NCBI GenBank assembly: GCA_023213315.1
Contig: JAKCPI010003278.1
Location: 1-64,000, forward strand
Reading direction: 5' to 3'
DNA: 64,000 nucleotides
Source of the DNA: Euborellia annulipes
Taxonomy: Eukaryota > Arthropoda > Insecta > Dermaptera > Anisolabididae
Shown: positions 23,382 through 35,539 of the stretch, piece after piece
Position numbering within the stretch: position 1 is the stretch's first letter
How the letters are laid out: each line of letters opens with the position of its first letter
The notes under the pieces: model-generated
Databases searched by the model: none
Told to the model about the DNA's origin: nothing
What the model saw: only the letters and a program-made list of their open reading frames with translations
Made by a program: the position numbers and the translations under genes

Positions 23382-24970
23382 GGTGGTGAGTTTTGACGTG
23401 ACAACGTCTTACAAATCATGTTAGAGGGGCATGCACGAAAAAGTTTATCAGCTTGAATAACTCCTCTGTCTTAAGAGGTATAATTATGGGGAATATACGG
23501 TTAGAAAGAATGAGTTTTCAGCTAAAGATTTCACCATTTATTTTTTTCCTATCATTTAATTTTACCGCGCTGCGGTAATTTCTAATTTGTAAGTTTAAAC
23601 CCCTGTAGATTCCGAACGGCTAATCAGATCAGACTAAATGGTATGTCATTTGGTGCAGAAAGAAAACCTCTAATAGATTAAATAAAAAAATCCCGAGTAA
23701 TTAATTCCAAAATTAGTTTTTTCCTCGAAAACCTCATTTTTTAGGCAAAAAATATCGAAAAATAGCCCTACTTGTGCAACGCCTAGCGACTTGACCATAA
23801 AAGCTACATAAAATCTAAATATAGTTTTAGAAAGAGTGGTTCAATACCCCGGGGTGTTTTTTTCTTTTTTTGATATGACGTCATTTTACCGCATGAGAGC
23901 ACTCAGCGGGATTTCGTTTTTCGAAAATTTAAACCTCTATAGATTCCGAACGGCTAATCATATCTGACTAAATGAGATGTCATTTGGTGCAGAAAGATAA
24001 CCTCTAATAGAATCAATAAAAAACTCCCGAGTAATTAACTCCAAAATTGGTTTTTTCTCGAAAACCTCATTTTTTAGGCAAAAAATATCGAAAAATAGCC
24101 CTATTTGTGCAACGCATAGCGACTTGACCATAAAAGCTACATAAAATCTAAATATAGTTTTAGAAAGAGTGGTTCAATACCCCGGGGTGTTTTTTTCTTT
24201 TTTTGATATGACGTCATTTTACCGCATGAGAGCACTCAGCGGGATTTCGTTTTTCGAAAATTTAAACCTCTATAAATTCCGAACGGCTAATCCGATCTGA
24301 CTAAATGAGATGTCATTTGCTGCAGAAAGATAACCTCTAATAGAATAAATAAAAAAATCCCGGGTGATTAACTCCAAAATTAGTTTTTTTCTCGAAAAAC
24401 CTCATTTTTTAGGCAAAAAATATCGAAAAATAGCCCTATTTGTGCAACGCATAGCGACTTGACCATAAAAGCTACATAAAATCTAAATATAGTTTTAGAA
24501 AGAGTGGTTCAATACCCCGGGGTGTTTTTTTCTTTTTTTTGATATGACGTCATTTTACCGCATGAGAGCACTCAGCGGGATTTCGTTTTTCGAAAATTTA
24601 AACCCCTGTAGATTCCGAACGGCTAATCCGATCTGACTAAATGAGATGTCATTTAGTGCAGAAAGATAACCTCTAATAGAATAAATAAAAAAGTAATTAA
24701 CTCCAAAATTGGTTTTTTTCTCGAAAAACCTCATTTTTTAAGCATAAGTCGCCCTTAATGGATTAAAAAAAGCCACACCTGTCATATATTGTTTCAATGA
24801 AAATGTTTGAACATGTTTATTTATGAAAACAAACTACTAGTAAAAAAACAAAAAACAATACTTTCTCTTTTTATATTTCAATATAGGCAAGAGAAAAAAA
24901 TTTTTTGAAGTCAAGCAAAAGACGTTGTCACGTTAAAGCCACCGGCTGTGTAGAAGACACAGCCAACACC
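23382..24970. mobile_element. Inverted-repeat element with four 335-bp tandem units
   Basis: Left end GGTGGTGAGTTTTGACGTG and right end (inverted) GGTGGCTTTAACGTGACAAC share TGACAACGTCTT. The right end has an extra GGCTGTGT/ACACAGCC hairpin. Inside, units recur at about 23608, 23942, 24274 and 24611. Each has CCGAACGGCTAAT, a GCAACGCATAGCGACTTGAC part and CCCCGGGGTG; the last unit is truncated. No open frame or target duplication was identified, so the class is unknown. Confidence 0.65.
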
Positions 24971-25430
24971 TAATTTTTTTATTTATATATTTTATTCATT
25001 AAGATGTACAAAATTTTCACTCAAAATGGGAATATAGTCTATTTATTAAAAAAAATATTTTTGTCAGTTTATTTCAAATGCAAATCCGATTTTTTTTTTT
25101 GATTTTTTCCTATTTTATGTAAAGAACAAATGAATATATGGATCTATACTTGAGGCTAATGAACCCTAAACTTGCTCACCTTTCAATATTTTATAAATAT
25201 TCTTCTTTGATTTATTTATAGATTTAAAGAAATCGAAATCCGTTTCAAACTTCATTTTAAAAATCATCAATAATTTTTAATTAATAGTATAATGAACATG
25301 TTCCTGAATCCATTTACAAAAAAATTCAGGTTAACCAACAATAATCATTAATAAAAAGTGTAGAAATAAAGGTCTGCACTATAAAAATGTCCCCCAGTTT
25401 AACAAAATATACAATTATTTTAAGATAAAG
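24971..25430. other. Unassigned AT-rich sequence
   Basis: Nothing recognised. Confidence 0.5.
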
Positions 25431-25431
25431 A

Positions 25432-25598
25432 ATTTTACTGTTCGTTTGATGTTTAATGTGAAAATTACATAATAAAATAAATTAATATTTCATTTTTTCG
25501 ATTTTATTGGCGACTGCATACCGGGTAAGCCAAAAAAATGAAATATTAATTTATTTTATTATAATTTTCACATTAAACATCACACGAACAGTAAAATA
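25432..25598. repeat. Near-perfect palindrome of about 165 bp
   Basis: Arms of about 67 bp (ATTTTACTGTTCGTTTGATG on the left, its inverse on the right) surround a 30-bp centre containing GGCGACTGCATACCGGG. The arms differ by a few bases. Probably a MITE or fold-back insertion; no target duplication recognised. Confidence 0.7.
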
Positions 25599-25599
25599 A

Positions 25600-27345
25600 T
25601 TAATAAAAAACTGTTCCTCTTCTAATTAAAAAACCAAAATATACATTTTCCAATTTTGTCAATTAGGCACTTTTGGAAATGGACGACTCAAATATTTGAT
25701 ATTTATTTTATTGAATATAAATTAATATCAGAATTTTAATTTTCAGAAGGATTAAATTATCCGATTTTCACTGAAAAATGGGTTTTTGGATAACGATATC
25801 TGCGAAGTGATAGTGTTGAAATATGACTGATTCACACTGAGACACACATACATACACTTGTTCAAAATTGTCACAACCATTTTAAGACTAATGCATTGAA
25901 ATATGGATTTCAATTAAAATCATAATTCTCATAAACCGTCAATTTGGGGAGTTTGAAAGTGAAAAGAATTTAAACTGTCCTATGCAATTGTCACATTCCT
26001 TAGGTAAGGATAGACAATACACCATTCCGTTGCCACGCCTTTTGCATATATCTGCAACAGATGATATGGCTTTGTATTGTAGGCTATATCTAATATATAT
26101 TAACATGATATATACCTATATCCATCTGTGTCTGACTATTCGTATTGAATGACCCATATTTTGGTTTGCAATTTACTTTTTTATTTACATTTTTTTTTTC
26201 CTTGAACGAAGCTCTATCCACAGTAGTTAGTATTTAATAATTTTTAAAATAAAATGACAATGAATTTTTTAAATATACCGTATACTAATTGAATTAAACA
26301 ATGGTCGAATTATTCTCTCCATATTTTCATATGATAAAAGTGTAAAAATGAAGTTTTAAAATTAATATAAAACAATTTCAAATTTGAACGCTAACGGCGA
26401 TGATTTTCCACCTGGCTGAGTGATTCTCATCCCCAAAGGGATGGGCTTTAGCTCTAGAGGGAAAAAGACATTTGCAATTGTGATTTGTGCCAAAATTTCA
26501 TTCGCAACATTGATTTTATTATGTTATTATTATAAAAATAAAACGAGAAAGATCAATAAAGGTTGAGTTTTTTTTTAGATCAGATTGATTTGAGCTAAAA
26601 AAAGTTTATTAAAAATAAATTATGCACTGGGGAATAACAACATCCAATAATACGAGTTCTTCAAAGTGGTTACATATTTCATATTCCAAAGGTTTTTATT
26701 ATGATTAAAAATAAATAAAGGGGAACTTTTGCTTGCAACTGAAATAATTGTAACGCCTTACGATCTGCTACGATTTATATTTGTATGTATCTAAAATCTT
26801 TGCAAAGGAATGCATAGATTTATTTTTTAAATTCTCGAACGTTTTGTGCCGTTATAGCCCATTTTTTCACATAGAAATTTTTTTAGTAACAAGAGTAGTA
26901 TATTATTTTAATTATGGAAATACAAGGCAGGATATATCTTTGATATATTTTTATAAAAAAAGGCAACACAGTTAAAAAACTCCCCCCCCCTTTTTTTTAT
27001 TCAACCAGGGAGATCGTAAAGGTTAACGCTCTGATTAAATTGGGTTCCTTTTTTTCGCCAATAAATCGAATATTTTTAATTTTGATCATTTTAAATTTTT
27101 TCGAATAAATCCTGTTCCACTCACTTCATTGAAATAGGGGAAATCTCTTAATTATAATACCCGTAATAGCTGAGTTTCAAAAGATTTGGTCCAGGGAAAA
27201 CTGAGAATACGCCGTACCCCATAAAAATTTGCCGCTCTCTGTCGAGCCGATTCACCCCACATTTTAATATTCTTTCTTATCATTTAGAACTAAAATTTTT
27301 TCCATATCTCCCATATTATTCCTAATTCAGAGATAAAAGCAAAAT
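25600..27345. other. Unassigned AT-rich sequence
   Basis: No gene, RNA or terminal repeat recognised. Confidence 0.5.
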
Positions 27346-27348
<3 letters not shown>

Positions 27349-27429
<81 letters not shown>

Positions 27430-27431
27430 GC
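27349..27431. repeat. (CA)n followed by (CG)n microsatellite
   Basis: About 33 CA units run directly into about 8 CG units. Both alternating purine-pyrimidine tracts favour left-handed DNA. The minus-strand frame across it is an artefact. Confidence 0.95.
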
Positions 27432-29195
27432 ATACATATATTTACTTACACTAAGATTGTAAGATCTATTTTTTGTGGCGATGCCAAGATCGGCAAAAGC
27501 TCGCATTGATGACAATCAGCATGTGGAACGTCCCTCGATAGGGATCGATACTATTTATTATAATAATAGCTAATTAATTAATTATAATAGCTAATTAATT
27601 GTAATAATAGCTAATAATATTAAGACATTTATTTAATAAATTCAAACCTCTAAATGGCCTCAGAAGCAGAAAAGAGTTAAAAAAAGATCTATATTTCATT
27701 TCTGGTCTGTGACATAAATAATTTGGGGCATTAGATTTTTCATAATACTTATATTTATATTACCTATATTATTATATTATATTGCCTATAATATCGGAAA
27801 AGTAAAACGAAAAATAATAATTTAGTTGTTTGGATTTCTAAACTGAGCATCTCCAGTATCTGACATTTTCTTTATTGTATTTTCATTTTAAGGTTGAACA
27901 CATCTAAACTAACTATTCCCTGGATTCACTTAGTTCTTTATATATACTCTTCACTATAAACACACTTTTATTACCCCGAGTTTAGGACCATTGTGTTAGA
28001 CTAATGTTTTATATAGAACAAAGGAGTCACTCATTTGATTAAAAACTTTCGCTTTAAATAGAAGTCAGTAAAATTTGTAATATTAATATAAATAAAAAAA
28101 AAAAAATCCTTATTATCAGCAGTTTAAATATTTATTCAGTTTTCTTTGGCAATTGTCTTGTAGTTCATACACCTTGAAATAGTGAAAGACGTACAAAATC
28201 GGTTTGGTTAAATTACCCAGATTCTCAGGATTTATTAAAATTAGTCTTTTCTGTAAATTTAGTCATATACATAATTTTTTTTTTACCTTTCCTTCTCTGT
28301 AAATTAAACTCTTGGGTATACATTTGATACTTAATGAACTTTGGTAAATTAATTTTCTTAGCCTTATTTTAAAATTTATTAGTCATACAGCCGTCCAAGC
28401 AACTAAATTTATGAAAGATAAAATAGTTTATTAATGGCACAAATACTGAAATTCTATAAATTATAATTAGGTGACAAAATAACGATAAATTTATTGAAAA
28501 TTACTTTTAACAATTTCTTAAAGTAAAAATTTTTTTTTTAATATTTAGCTTATTTGTTTCGTCGGTGTAGATTCAGAGAGGAGAAATATAAATTGACTTT
28601 GAAACGTGACAGGACAAATCAAAATAAATAAAAAATTTTATTTGGTCCACTCAGCACCGGGGAGGGAGGATTCCTAAGAGCCCTTGCTAATTTTTTTAGC
28701 TCTTTTCCAGCATAAGAGCTATAATTTTTTTTTGGAAAGGACACTTTAAAAAATGAAAAATAGGAGTAATTAAAAGAAATTTGTTAGGTTTATTTATTAC
28801 ATAATTTTTTACTCCTGAGCAATTCCGCGGAAAGGAGGGGGGACGTACCCTTCTTCCTTCTCAGTTCTGACTCCTATAAATCCTTTTGACTGATTTCTCT
28901 TCTTGATAATAAAATTTTTTTTACCATTAAGGCATAAATTTATTCGTGATGGTACTGTAATTTATTGGATATTACAATAAATTCTCCAGACTGAACAAGC
29001 CATGCTCTTTGTTTAATTTTCGGAATGATTTAAAATGTGCTGCTCACTCTTTAAGAGCTATGGCAAAGTTAACAAAAAAAATATATTAATGAATTCGTCA
29101 TGTTAGTTGCCTATCTTCCACTAAGCAGGCGTAGGTCCTCAATAATAGGCTGTGTACGTCCTGATGTTGCCTAGCAAACAGAATTCTTATCCATG
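27432..29195. other. Unassigned AT-rich sequence with a SINE tail
   Basis: CTAAATGGCCTCAGAAGC near 27653 is an S1-family tail. Tandem AATAATAGCTAATTAATT copies lie at 27560-27620. No gene recognised. Confidence 0.45.
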
Positions 29196-29203
29196 TTCTA
29201 AGG

Positions 29204-29447
29204 CAGTGGTTTCCAAACTTTATGTTACAACGCCCCCCCCCCCCCATTTAAAAAAATAATACTTAGGCCTACATAAAAATTTTAATGCTAAAAAATATAA
29301 ATTTATATAAAAATATTTTTTTTTTATTCTTATTTATTATTTTTTTCATAAAACTAGCAATCTTTTGGAATATTGCTCGCTGTGACTATTGCGCCTCCTC
29401 TTAGATTAGTCCGGCCTCCCTAGGGATGCTAGCTTTGGAAAACGCTG
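29204..29447. mobile_element. hAT MITE, 244 bp, TIR CAGTGGTTTCCAAACTTTA
   Basis: Termini are CAGTGGTTTCCAAACTTTA and, inverted, CAGCGTTTTCCAAAGC. There is a perfect duplication TTCTAAGG at 29196-29203 and 29448-29455. Same family as 11164-11419. Confidence 0.92.
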
Positions 29448-29455
29448 TTCTAAGG

Positions 29456-30327
29456 TTTAGTGGTTTGTCTTTTATTTCTTCCAGTTTGATAAATAATTAA
29501 TTTTAATATAGAGCGGTATCTATATAACTTCATTTAAAATTCATAAAAAATTTAGGTTAAAATTTTGAAATAAATAGAGTGGGGTCTAAAGGGCTTGCAA
29601 AATAAAAAAAAAAAAAAAAAAAAAAAAAGGATAAATTGAGAAAAATTTCATTATACTGAATATTTTACAGAAGAAATGTAATATGAAATACTGATTCTTA
29701 TGCCTTTCTACTGCTTATCTAAACATTCTTAAGAATGAACTTATGAGAAAGAATCTCTTCTTTGTTTGAAAATTTGGTTAAAAACTGAACCGTTTGATAA
29801 TTAAATATTTAACATTTACTTTTATTCCGAGAATCATTTCATGAAGAATAAAATAAATAAATAATGAAAAATCCTCAATATTGATTTTTTTTTCTTTCAT
29901 ATAAAAGTAACAAGTGGATGTTTATTTATTTATTTATTGATTTTTACTCCGAAAGGTGAGTTAGTCCAGAGGGGAGGAAGCGGCAGTCGTTTCTCCAATA
30001 CTTCATTCATTCATTCAATCATCCCACTCTAATTCGTTCAATTTAGAGAATCTTTGAATTATCTACTAGGCATATTCTGAAATTGACATCTGCCAATTAT
30101 TTGAATTTTTTTTTTTATAAAAAGGGTTCTGAGGTAATTATGGCTTTGATAAATCCTAATTGGGAATTCTGAACAGTGTTAATATTTAATAAAAAAAGTT
30201 TGATAAATAAAAAATATTTATATATTTAGAATTAAATTAAAATTCCTCTTTAAAAATGGCCCAGGGTGGAAGGTATGAGATGAAAAATCGTTTTCTTTAT
30301 TATTATAAATGAAGACAGTCTTTTAAA

Positions 30328-30364
<37 letters not shown>

Positions 30365-30637
30365 TTCTAGATATGATACTTTTTTTAATGCATTATTCTT
30401 AATATACATTTCAAATTTTTTTTAATGGGAAACTTAATTGAAAATGAGGGTGACATGTTTATTTAGATTACAAGAAAATATTCAAATCGTTTTTTTTTTC
30501 ACGTTTAACAAAATATATTTTTGAAGTTGTTTAATTTGTGGTAATTATAGGTAAACTTCATTTGGTGTGATAAAATTTGATATTTAAAATTATTTACAAA
30601 ATTTTTATTAAAATGGCTGAAAAATATGACTATAAAG
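29456..30637. other. Unassigned sequence with A-run and (GA)n
   Basis: An A-run at about 29605-29628 and a (GA)n tract at 30329-30361. No gene recognised. Confidence 0.5.
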
Positions 30638-31155
30638 AATCTGGTGTGACAGGTCGCACAGCACACAACTTTCTCTTACATTTGGTAAGAGAAAGTTGTG
30701 TTCTGTGCTTGTCACACCAGATTTTTTATGTCGACATAATTAGTTTCCTCCGATATATTAGAATTCAAGATGTAAAATTTATAAATATGGGAAAATATTT
30801 ATATTTTGTAAACATTTCTCCTATCTTTCCTATGAAGTAAAAGAGTAAAGTGTGCTTCAAAATATTTCAAGGGCAAAATGAGAATATACAAATTCAAAAC
30901 CATCTAAAAAAATAATTGATTTATGAATTTTAGTCAAAATCGACAGAGCGAACTTTGAGAAAATAAAAAAAATAAAAAAAAAAAAAACTGAAAAATTACA
31001 AAGAATAATGAAGTACTTTTTGACGGATTTTGATTAAAAACTTATTTTCATACCTCAGGGGGGTGCCTAACTTAAATATAAAATTTCAACCTGTTAGCTC
31101 TTATCGTTCTTGAGATATTTTATTCACAGACACACACACAGACAGAGAACTTTCC
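30638..31155 (-). mobile_element. HP-family repeat, missing the ACTTTCTC end
   Basis: The terminal hairpin is at 30641-30720. Its inner stem AACTTTCTCTTAC/GTAAGAGAAAGTT is perfect. The body runs to a short CACACACAGACAG and then breaks off. Confidence 0.75.
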
Positions 31156-31519
31156 TTTCCATGGGACTTTTAATCTTGGAAAATTTTTCATAAAACATAT
31201 AAAATTTTTGTTAATGTCAAAATATAAATATTTTTCAACTGTAATAAGGCCCTTTGTTTGATTTAATTTCTAATTATTATTTTTATAAATTTGGTATTAG
31301 CTTCTGGCTTTTGGGTTTATAAAAATTGGTTGTACTACTTCTTGGATGTTGATATATTATCATATGAAAATGTCTAAACAAAAAATTGCATGTCCATCGA
31401 AGGGGCTCGTATTACATACAGCCCGGGGTCAGGCGAATGTCCTGAGTTTTATACTTTGTTTTTAGTAATATTGACTTGATTTTCTTTAATGGATATATTT
31501 CTAAATTGATTTTTCTTCT

Positions 31520-31782
31520 CAGGGGCGTATATAGAAATTTTTTTTGGGGGGGGCCCGAACTCAAAAATTTTTCTGCGGAAAATTTTTTTTTTAAGAAACT
31601 ATATTTTTTTCACATAAAACTTTTTGCGGAACATTTTTTCTGTTGAGGAACCAAAGTTGTCCATCCTGCGGAAAAATTTGTTGCGCTGATGTCTGTATAT
31701 CCCTATATATGTATATGTGTTTGGAAAATTTCGGGGGGGGGGGGGGCCGGGCCCCGCCGCCCCCCCCTTATATACGCCCCTG
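31520..31782. mobile_element. hAT MITE, 263 bp, TIR CAGGGGCGTATATA
   Basis: A perfect 14-bp terminal inverted repeat CAGGGGCGTATATA and a perfect duplication TTTCTTCT (31512-31519, 31783-31790). Subterminal G/C runs pair with each other. No coding capacity. Confidence 0.95.
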
Positions 31783-31997
31783 TTTCTTCTGATTTATGAA
31801 TGTATCCGTATCGAATCACTAGATGAGAAAATGTAAACGTGAATAAATTATTTGCCTAAGGAATGTAAAAAAAAAATTGTTTACTTTCTGATAAATTCAT
31901 GAGAGCTTAAAAGTGAATTTATATAAAATAAATTTAACTCAATCATTGAGGCGTTGGTTTATTAGAGAGAGATAATATTTTTTCTTAATTTACTAAA

Positions 31998-32691
31998 AAA
32001 AAAATCTGGTGTGACTGGCGCACAGCACACAACTTTCTCTTACCTTCGGTAATCGAAAGTTGTGTACTGTGCTTGTCACACCAGATTTTTTGTGTCGACA
32101 TGTATTTAGTTTCCGACAGTAGGGTACAATTGAATTCAAGATGTAAAATTTATAAGTATGGGAAAATATTTATATTTTGATACCATGGCAACCATTTCTC
32201 CTATCTTTTCTATGGAGTACAAGAGTAAAGTGGTCTTCAGAAGATTTCAATCACAAAATGAGAATATACATTTTATAGAGAATCTAAAAAATAATTGATT
32301 TTTGAATTTAAAAAAAAAATCGTTGGAGCAAATTTTGAGAAAATCGAAAAAAACTGAAAAAGTGAATCAGTAAAGTGCTAGTACTTTTTGGTCGATTTTG
32401 TTCAAAAGCTTCGTGTCACGTCCCATGGGGGTGCCTAACTTAAATATAAAATTTCAACCTCCTAGCTCTTTTCGTTCTTGAGATATTTTGTTCACAGACA
32501 CACAGACACACACTCACACACACACACACACACACACAGACAGACCATGTCGCGAAAACCACTTTTTTGGATTCAGGGGACCTCAAAACGTGAAGATCCA
32601 TCAAAATCTCGACATCGAATTTTTGACATGAATCCAATACTTTCTCTCTCTATATATATTACATATATACATAGGTAAGAGAAAGTAAAAA
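31998..32691 (-). mobile_element. HP-family repeat, full-length copy
   Basis: The best complete copy in this orientation: hairpin (32006-32088), body, a (CA)n-GACAGACC microsatellite (about 32494-32547), and the far end AATACTTTCTCTC through GGTAAGAGAAAGTAAAAA. It is flanked by A-runs. No reading frame is conserved between copies. Confidence 0.8.
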
Positions 32692-32945
32692 TGTAAGATT
32701 CAGAATATAGACTCTGCTTCAACATTATCCATTTGTTCTTCAAAAGTTTGAGCCCATGAGCACGTTTTGACGGTTAAATAACTTATATACTGTATACCAG
32801 GTAAAAGCAACTTGTGTGTGTTTGTCTTTCTAAACATAGTTTATAGCTTTTTTCATAATTCAATGCTAACCCAAAGTTTTTTCTAAGATCATACTTTATT
32901 CATTATATTATACTGAATTTTTAAATTACAATTGTCATTTTCTCG

Positions 32946-33085
32946 TAGCTAAAAGGTAAAGATTGTTGTGCCGGGTTCGGGGGTTCGCTTCCCCGTTTCA
33001 AAATTTCTTTCTATTGAATTGACTACCAATCATATCAAATAAATATAGGGATGAGGTCTAATCTAAATGGTCTAAGATGCCTAAA
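32946..33085 (+). repeat. tRNA-derived SINE (S1 family)
   Basis: B box GGGGTTCGCTTCCCC (about 32980-32994), then a tail with AAATAAATATAGGGATGAGG and TCTAAATGGTCT. Confidence 0.6.
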
Positions 33086-33169
33086 AAGAACAAATTTAAA
33101 ACTATATTCTTTTTTGGAGTTTAGGCATTCACATCCTTAGTAAAAGAATTTGATTTTCAGTTTAACTTT

Positions 33170-33345
33170 GGTTTATTTGTAAAAATTACAACGTTTCAGT
33201 CACTCATTCTGTGGCCTTCTTCAGGTACAATTCAGTTAAGTTTATAAAGGTTGTCACAGATGTAACACCCTTTATACCACAGAATGAGTGGCCGAAACGT
33301 TGTAATTATAAACCAAAGTTAAACCGAAAATCAAATTCTTTTACT
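33170..33345. mobile_element. Penelope-type inverted pair of hammerhead sequences
   Basis: Inverted arms carry AACTTTGGTTTAT and ATAAACCAAAGTT at their outer ends. The left arm has a minus-strand hammerhead and the right arm a plus-strand GAAACGTT half (about 33294-33301). No coding sequence. Confidence 0.6.
33186..33230 (-). ncRNA. Hammerhead ribozyme motif, complete core
   Basis: On the minus strand CTGAAGA (complement 33218-33224, fitting CUGANGA) leads to a stem II with one mismatch, then GAAAC and cleavage triplet GTT (complement 33190-33197). Confidence 0.6.
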
Positions 33346-33444
33346 AATGTTTTTTTTTTTTTTTTTAATAATCGATTATTTTTTAAGAAAATAATTGGTG
33401 AATAATCGATTATTAATTATTAATCGATTATTTTGCACTTCCCT
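33346..33444. mobile_element. hAT end fragment
   Basis: The right end ATTAATCGATTATTTTGCAC then TTCCCTA (to 33444) matches the end at 9738-9769. The left end is missing. Confidence 0.5.
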
Positions 33445-34410
33445 ACACATAACCTGATAAAGTTAAACTCAACCAATTTTACATACTGCTTACTACATGT
33501 ATCTTCTTTAACTACTTTAAATTGCCATATATTAATATTTTTTTTATAGCCATTTCGGCTACTGAGGCCCTTTTACTTTACAAATTAATTTAATTTTATT
33601 TAAATACTGTACATTCAACAGTCTTGTTGTCTTGTTTGTCGTAGACGTCCTATCCTGATTTTTAGCACTGCTTGGTGTTGGTTAATAACACCGATATTGG
33701 TGGCTGTTGTCCATACTTATTCCATAGATTAATTCCAAGTAAGAATTCCAAGATTCTTTTTTAAATTTGATCAAATTATCTCAATTCCATTGTTTATAAT
33801 TTTCTGTGGATTTTCTAAATTTTATTTATTTATTTTTAAGTCAAATCATTCTCTCAAGGTATTTTTTGCGCGCTTGAACACTTCAAGATTCTTCTTTAAA
33901 AGAATAATTGAATTTTTATTTTCCAATTACCAATTCTCTTTTTGTTTTTTTTTCTTTCATCCACCAAAATTGTCAAAAGAACCTAACCCTGATATATTTC
34001 TATGAAATTCCGGTCGTCCGTTTGCAAAAAGTTATATGTTTGTAGGCTAACATTGCGACATACGGAAGTGTGGGCAGGAAACGAAAAGAAATTTATTATA
34101 AGTATAACGCTATCAAACTTGATATGGCAAAGACCTTGATGAAGACGACAATTTATTACCACTCTTATCCTATTTATTCATTCTTGAATGAATATTTATA
34201 TTCAATCAATAATCAGTTTGAAATGAATTATTTCTTTCAAGAACTTTGTATGAACATATATAGCCAATTTATTATTGATAAAAAATTAAATATAATACTA
34301 TCAAACATTTATTATATAACTTATTAAAAAAAAAAACCGGATCTGGTTGAAATTAAAATTTACTAAATTATACTTGTATCTTTATTTGACACTTTGAATA
34401 ATAGACTTAT
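33445..34410. other. Unassigned AT-rich sequence
   Basis: An S1-tail-like GCCATTTCGGCTACTGAGGC lies near 33550. Two open frames (33790-34005, 34070-34327) are AT-driven and match no family I recognise. Confidence 0.45.
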
Positions 34411-34418
34411 CATATAGG

Positions 34419-34791
34419 CAAAGGGCTGGATCTAGGGAGGGGGGCAGTGGGCGCATGTACTCCGTGCGGCAGATACCAGGGGACGGCAATATAGGAAAAG
34501 TGGTCCACAAAATCAAAATAAAATTAGTAGGTGCGCATTTAGGCATTTGTCGCTTCTAGGCAATGGATTCTTTTGCCGACCCCTCCCCTTCAACCACCCC
34601 AACACTGAGAAATACGCTAACACGCTGGTGTACTTCTGATTACCTCTACCTTTTCAATATCAAATACTTTTCTATTAAAAAAAAAAAAATTATTGGTATA
34701 TAAATAAGCAGTTTTTTTTTTTTGTTTTTTTTTTACAAATTTTGCAGCCCCACGCGCGTGCCTAGTTCGCCTCTTCGTAAATACGGCCCTG
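34419..34791. mobile_element. Decayed hAT-like element
   Basis: Left AAAGGGCTGGATCTAGGG and right (inverted) CAGGGCCGTATTTACG are imperfect inverted repeats of a common arthropod hAT type. No target duplication remains. Confidence 0.5.
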
Positions 34792-34949
34792 GGAATTAGT
34801 TATTAAGAAACGTTTGAAAAGTGAACATATCGCAATCAAAGGTATCCAAGAAATTAACAAATTCTACTCAACTATATTATGCATTATTTATAAATATATT
34901 CGTATTTCAAATTCCCACCCCCTCTAAGAAACAAGAATTACCATTATTC

Positions 34950-35143
34950 GTGGTGGATATATGGTTAGGCCCGTGATGCCAGGGCCTAGGGCGGCAAAAT
35001 TTTAGAGGCGAGAAAATTTTAGACTCAAATTTAAAGAAAGATTACAATTTTATATACCTTTTGGCTTGTTAGCTAGAGTGACGGCGCGGGTGAAGGGAAA
35101 GAATATTTTGTCCCTCTTAACAAATCTCCTACTTCCGGCCCTG
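34950..35143. mobile_element. Decayed hAT-like element
   Basis: The left region has TTAGGCCCGTGATGCCAGGG and CCTAGGGCGGCAAAATTTTA; the right end inverted is CAGGGCCGGAAGTAGG. The left terminus is degraded and no duplication is seen. Confidence 0.45.
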
Positions 35144-35170
35144 TATAGTCATATAATAAAAAAAAATCTG

Positions 35171-35535
35171 GTCCATAAGATTAAAACAACTGACTCTCGT
35201 CTTCATATCCATCCCTTAATACTTTTGTCAACTTCTCCTGAGGATATTTGTTCATTAATTAAGTCCTCTTTAACTCTTAACTTGCAATGGAAAGGTGGGA
35301 AACCAATAGGTGTGGGAGTAGAGGACGACAAACGGGGGCAGGGGGGGGGGGGGTCAAAGATTAAAACAACTGCTCTCGTCTTCATATCCATCCCTTAATA
35401 CTTTTGTCAACTTCCCTCCTGCAGGATATTTTGTTCTATTAATTAAGTCCTCTTTAAAACTTCTTCAACTTGTCAATGTGAACAGGTGGAAAACCAATTA
35501 GGTGTTTGATGGATGTTTTTAATGAGTGACAAACT
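35171..35535 (+). repeat. Direct duplication of about 170 bp, second copy with many insertions
   Basis: 35178-35330 recurs at 35360-35535, separated by a G-run. The second copy differs mainly by single-base insertions that lengthen homopolymers. This may be an assembly artefact. Confidence 0.7.
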
Positions 35536-35539
35536 GAAA

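Noticed and set aside
27327..27515. Frame with alternating CV repeats
   Set aside because: Translation of the CA/CG microsatellite.
32440..32678. Frames on both strands with THTHTH or CVCVCV and FWIQGTSKREDPSK
   Set aside because: These come from the HP repeat. The peptide recurs only because the repeat is copied, and the frame is not conserved across copies.
34070..34327. 85-codon plus-strand frame
   Set aside because: AT-driven Y/N/I-rich composition, no domain, no splice or promoter context.
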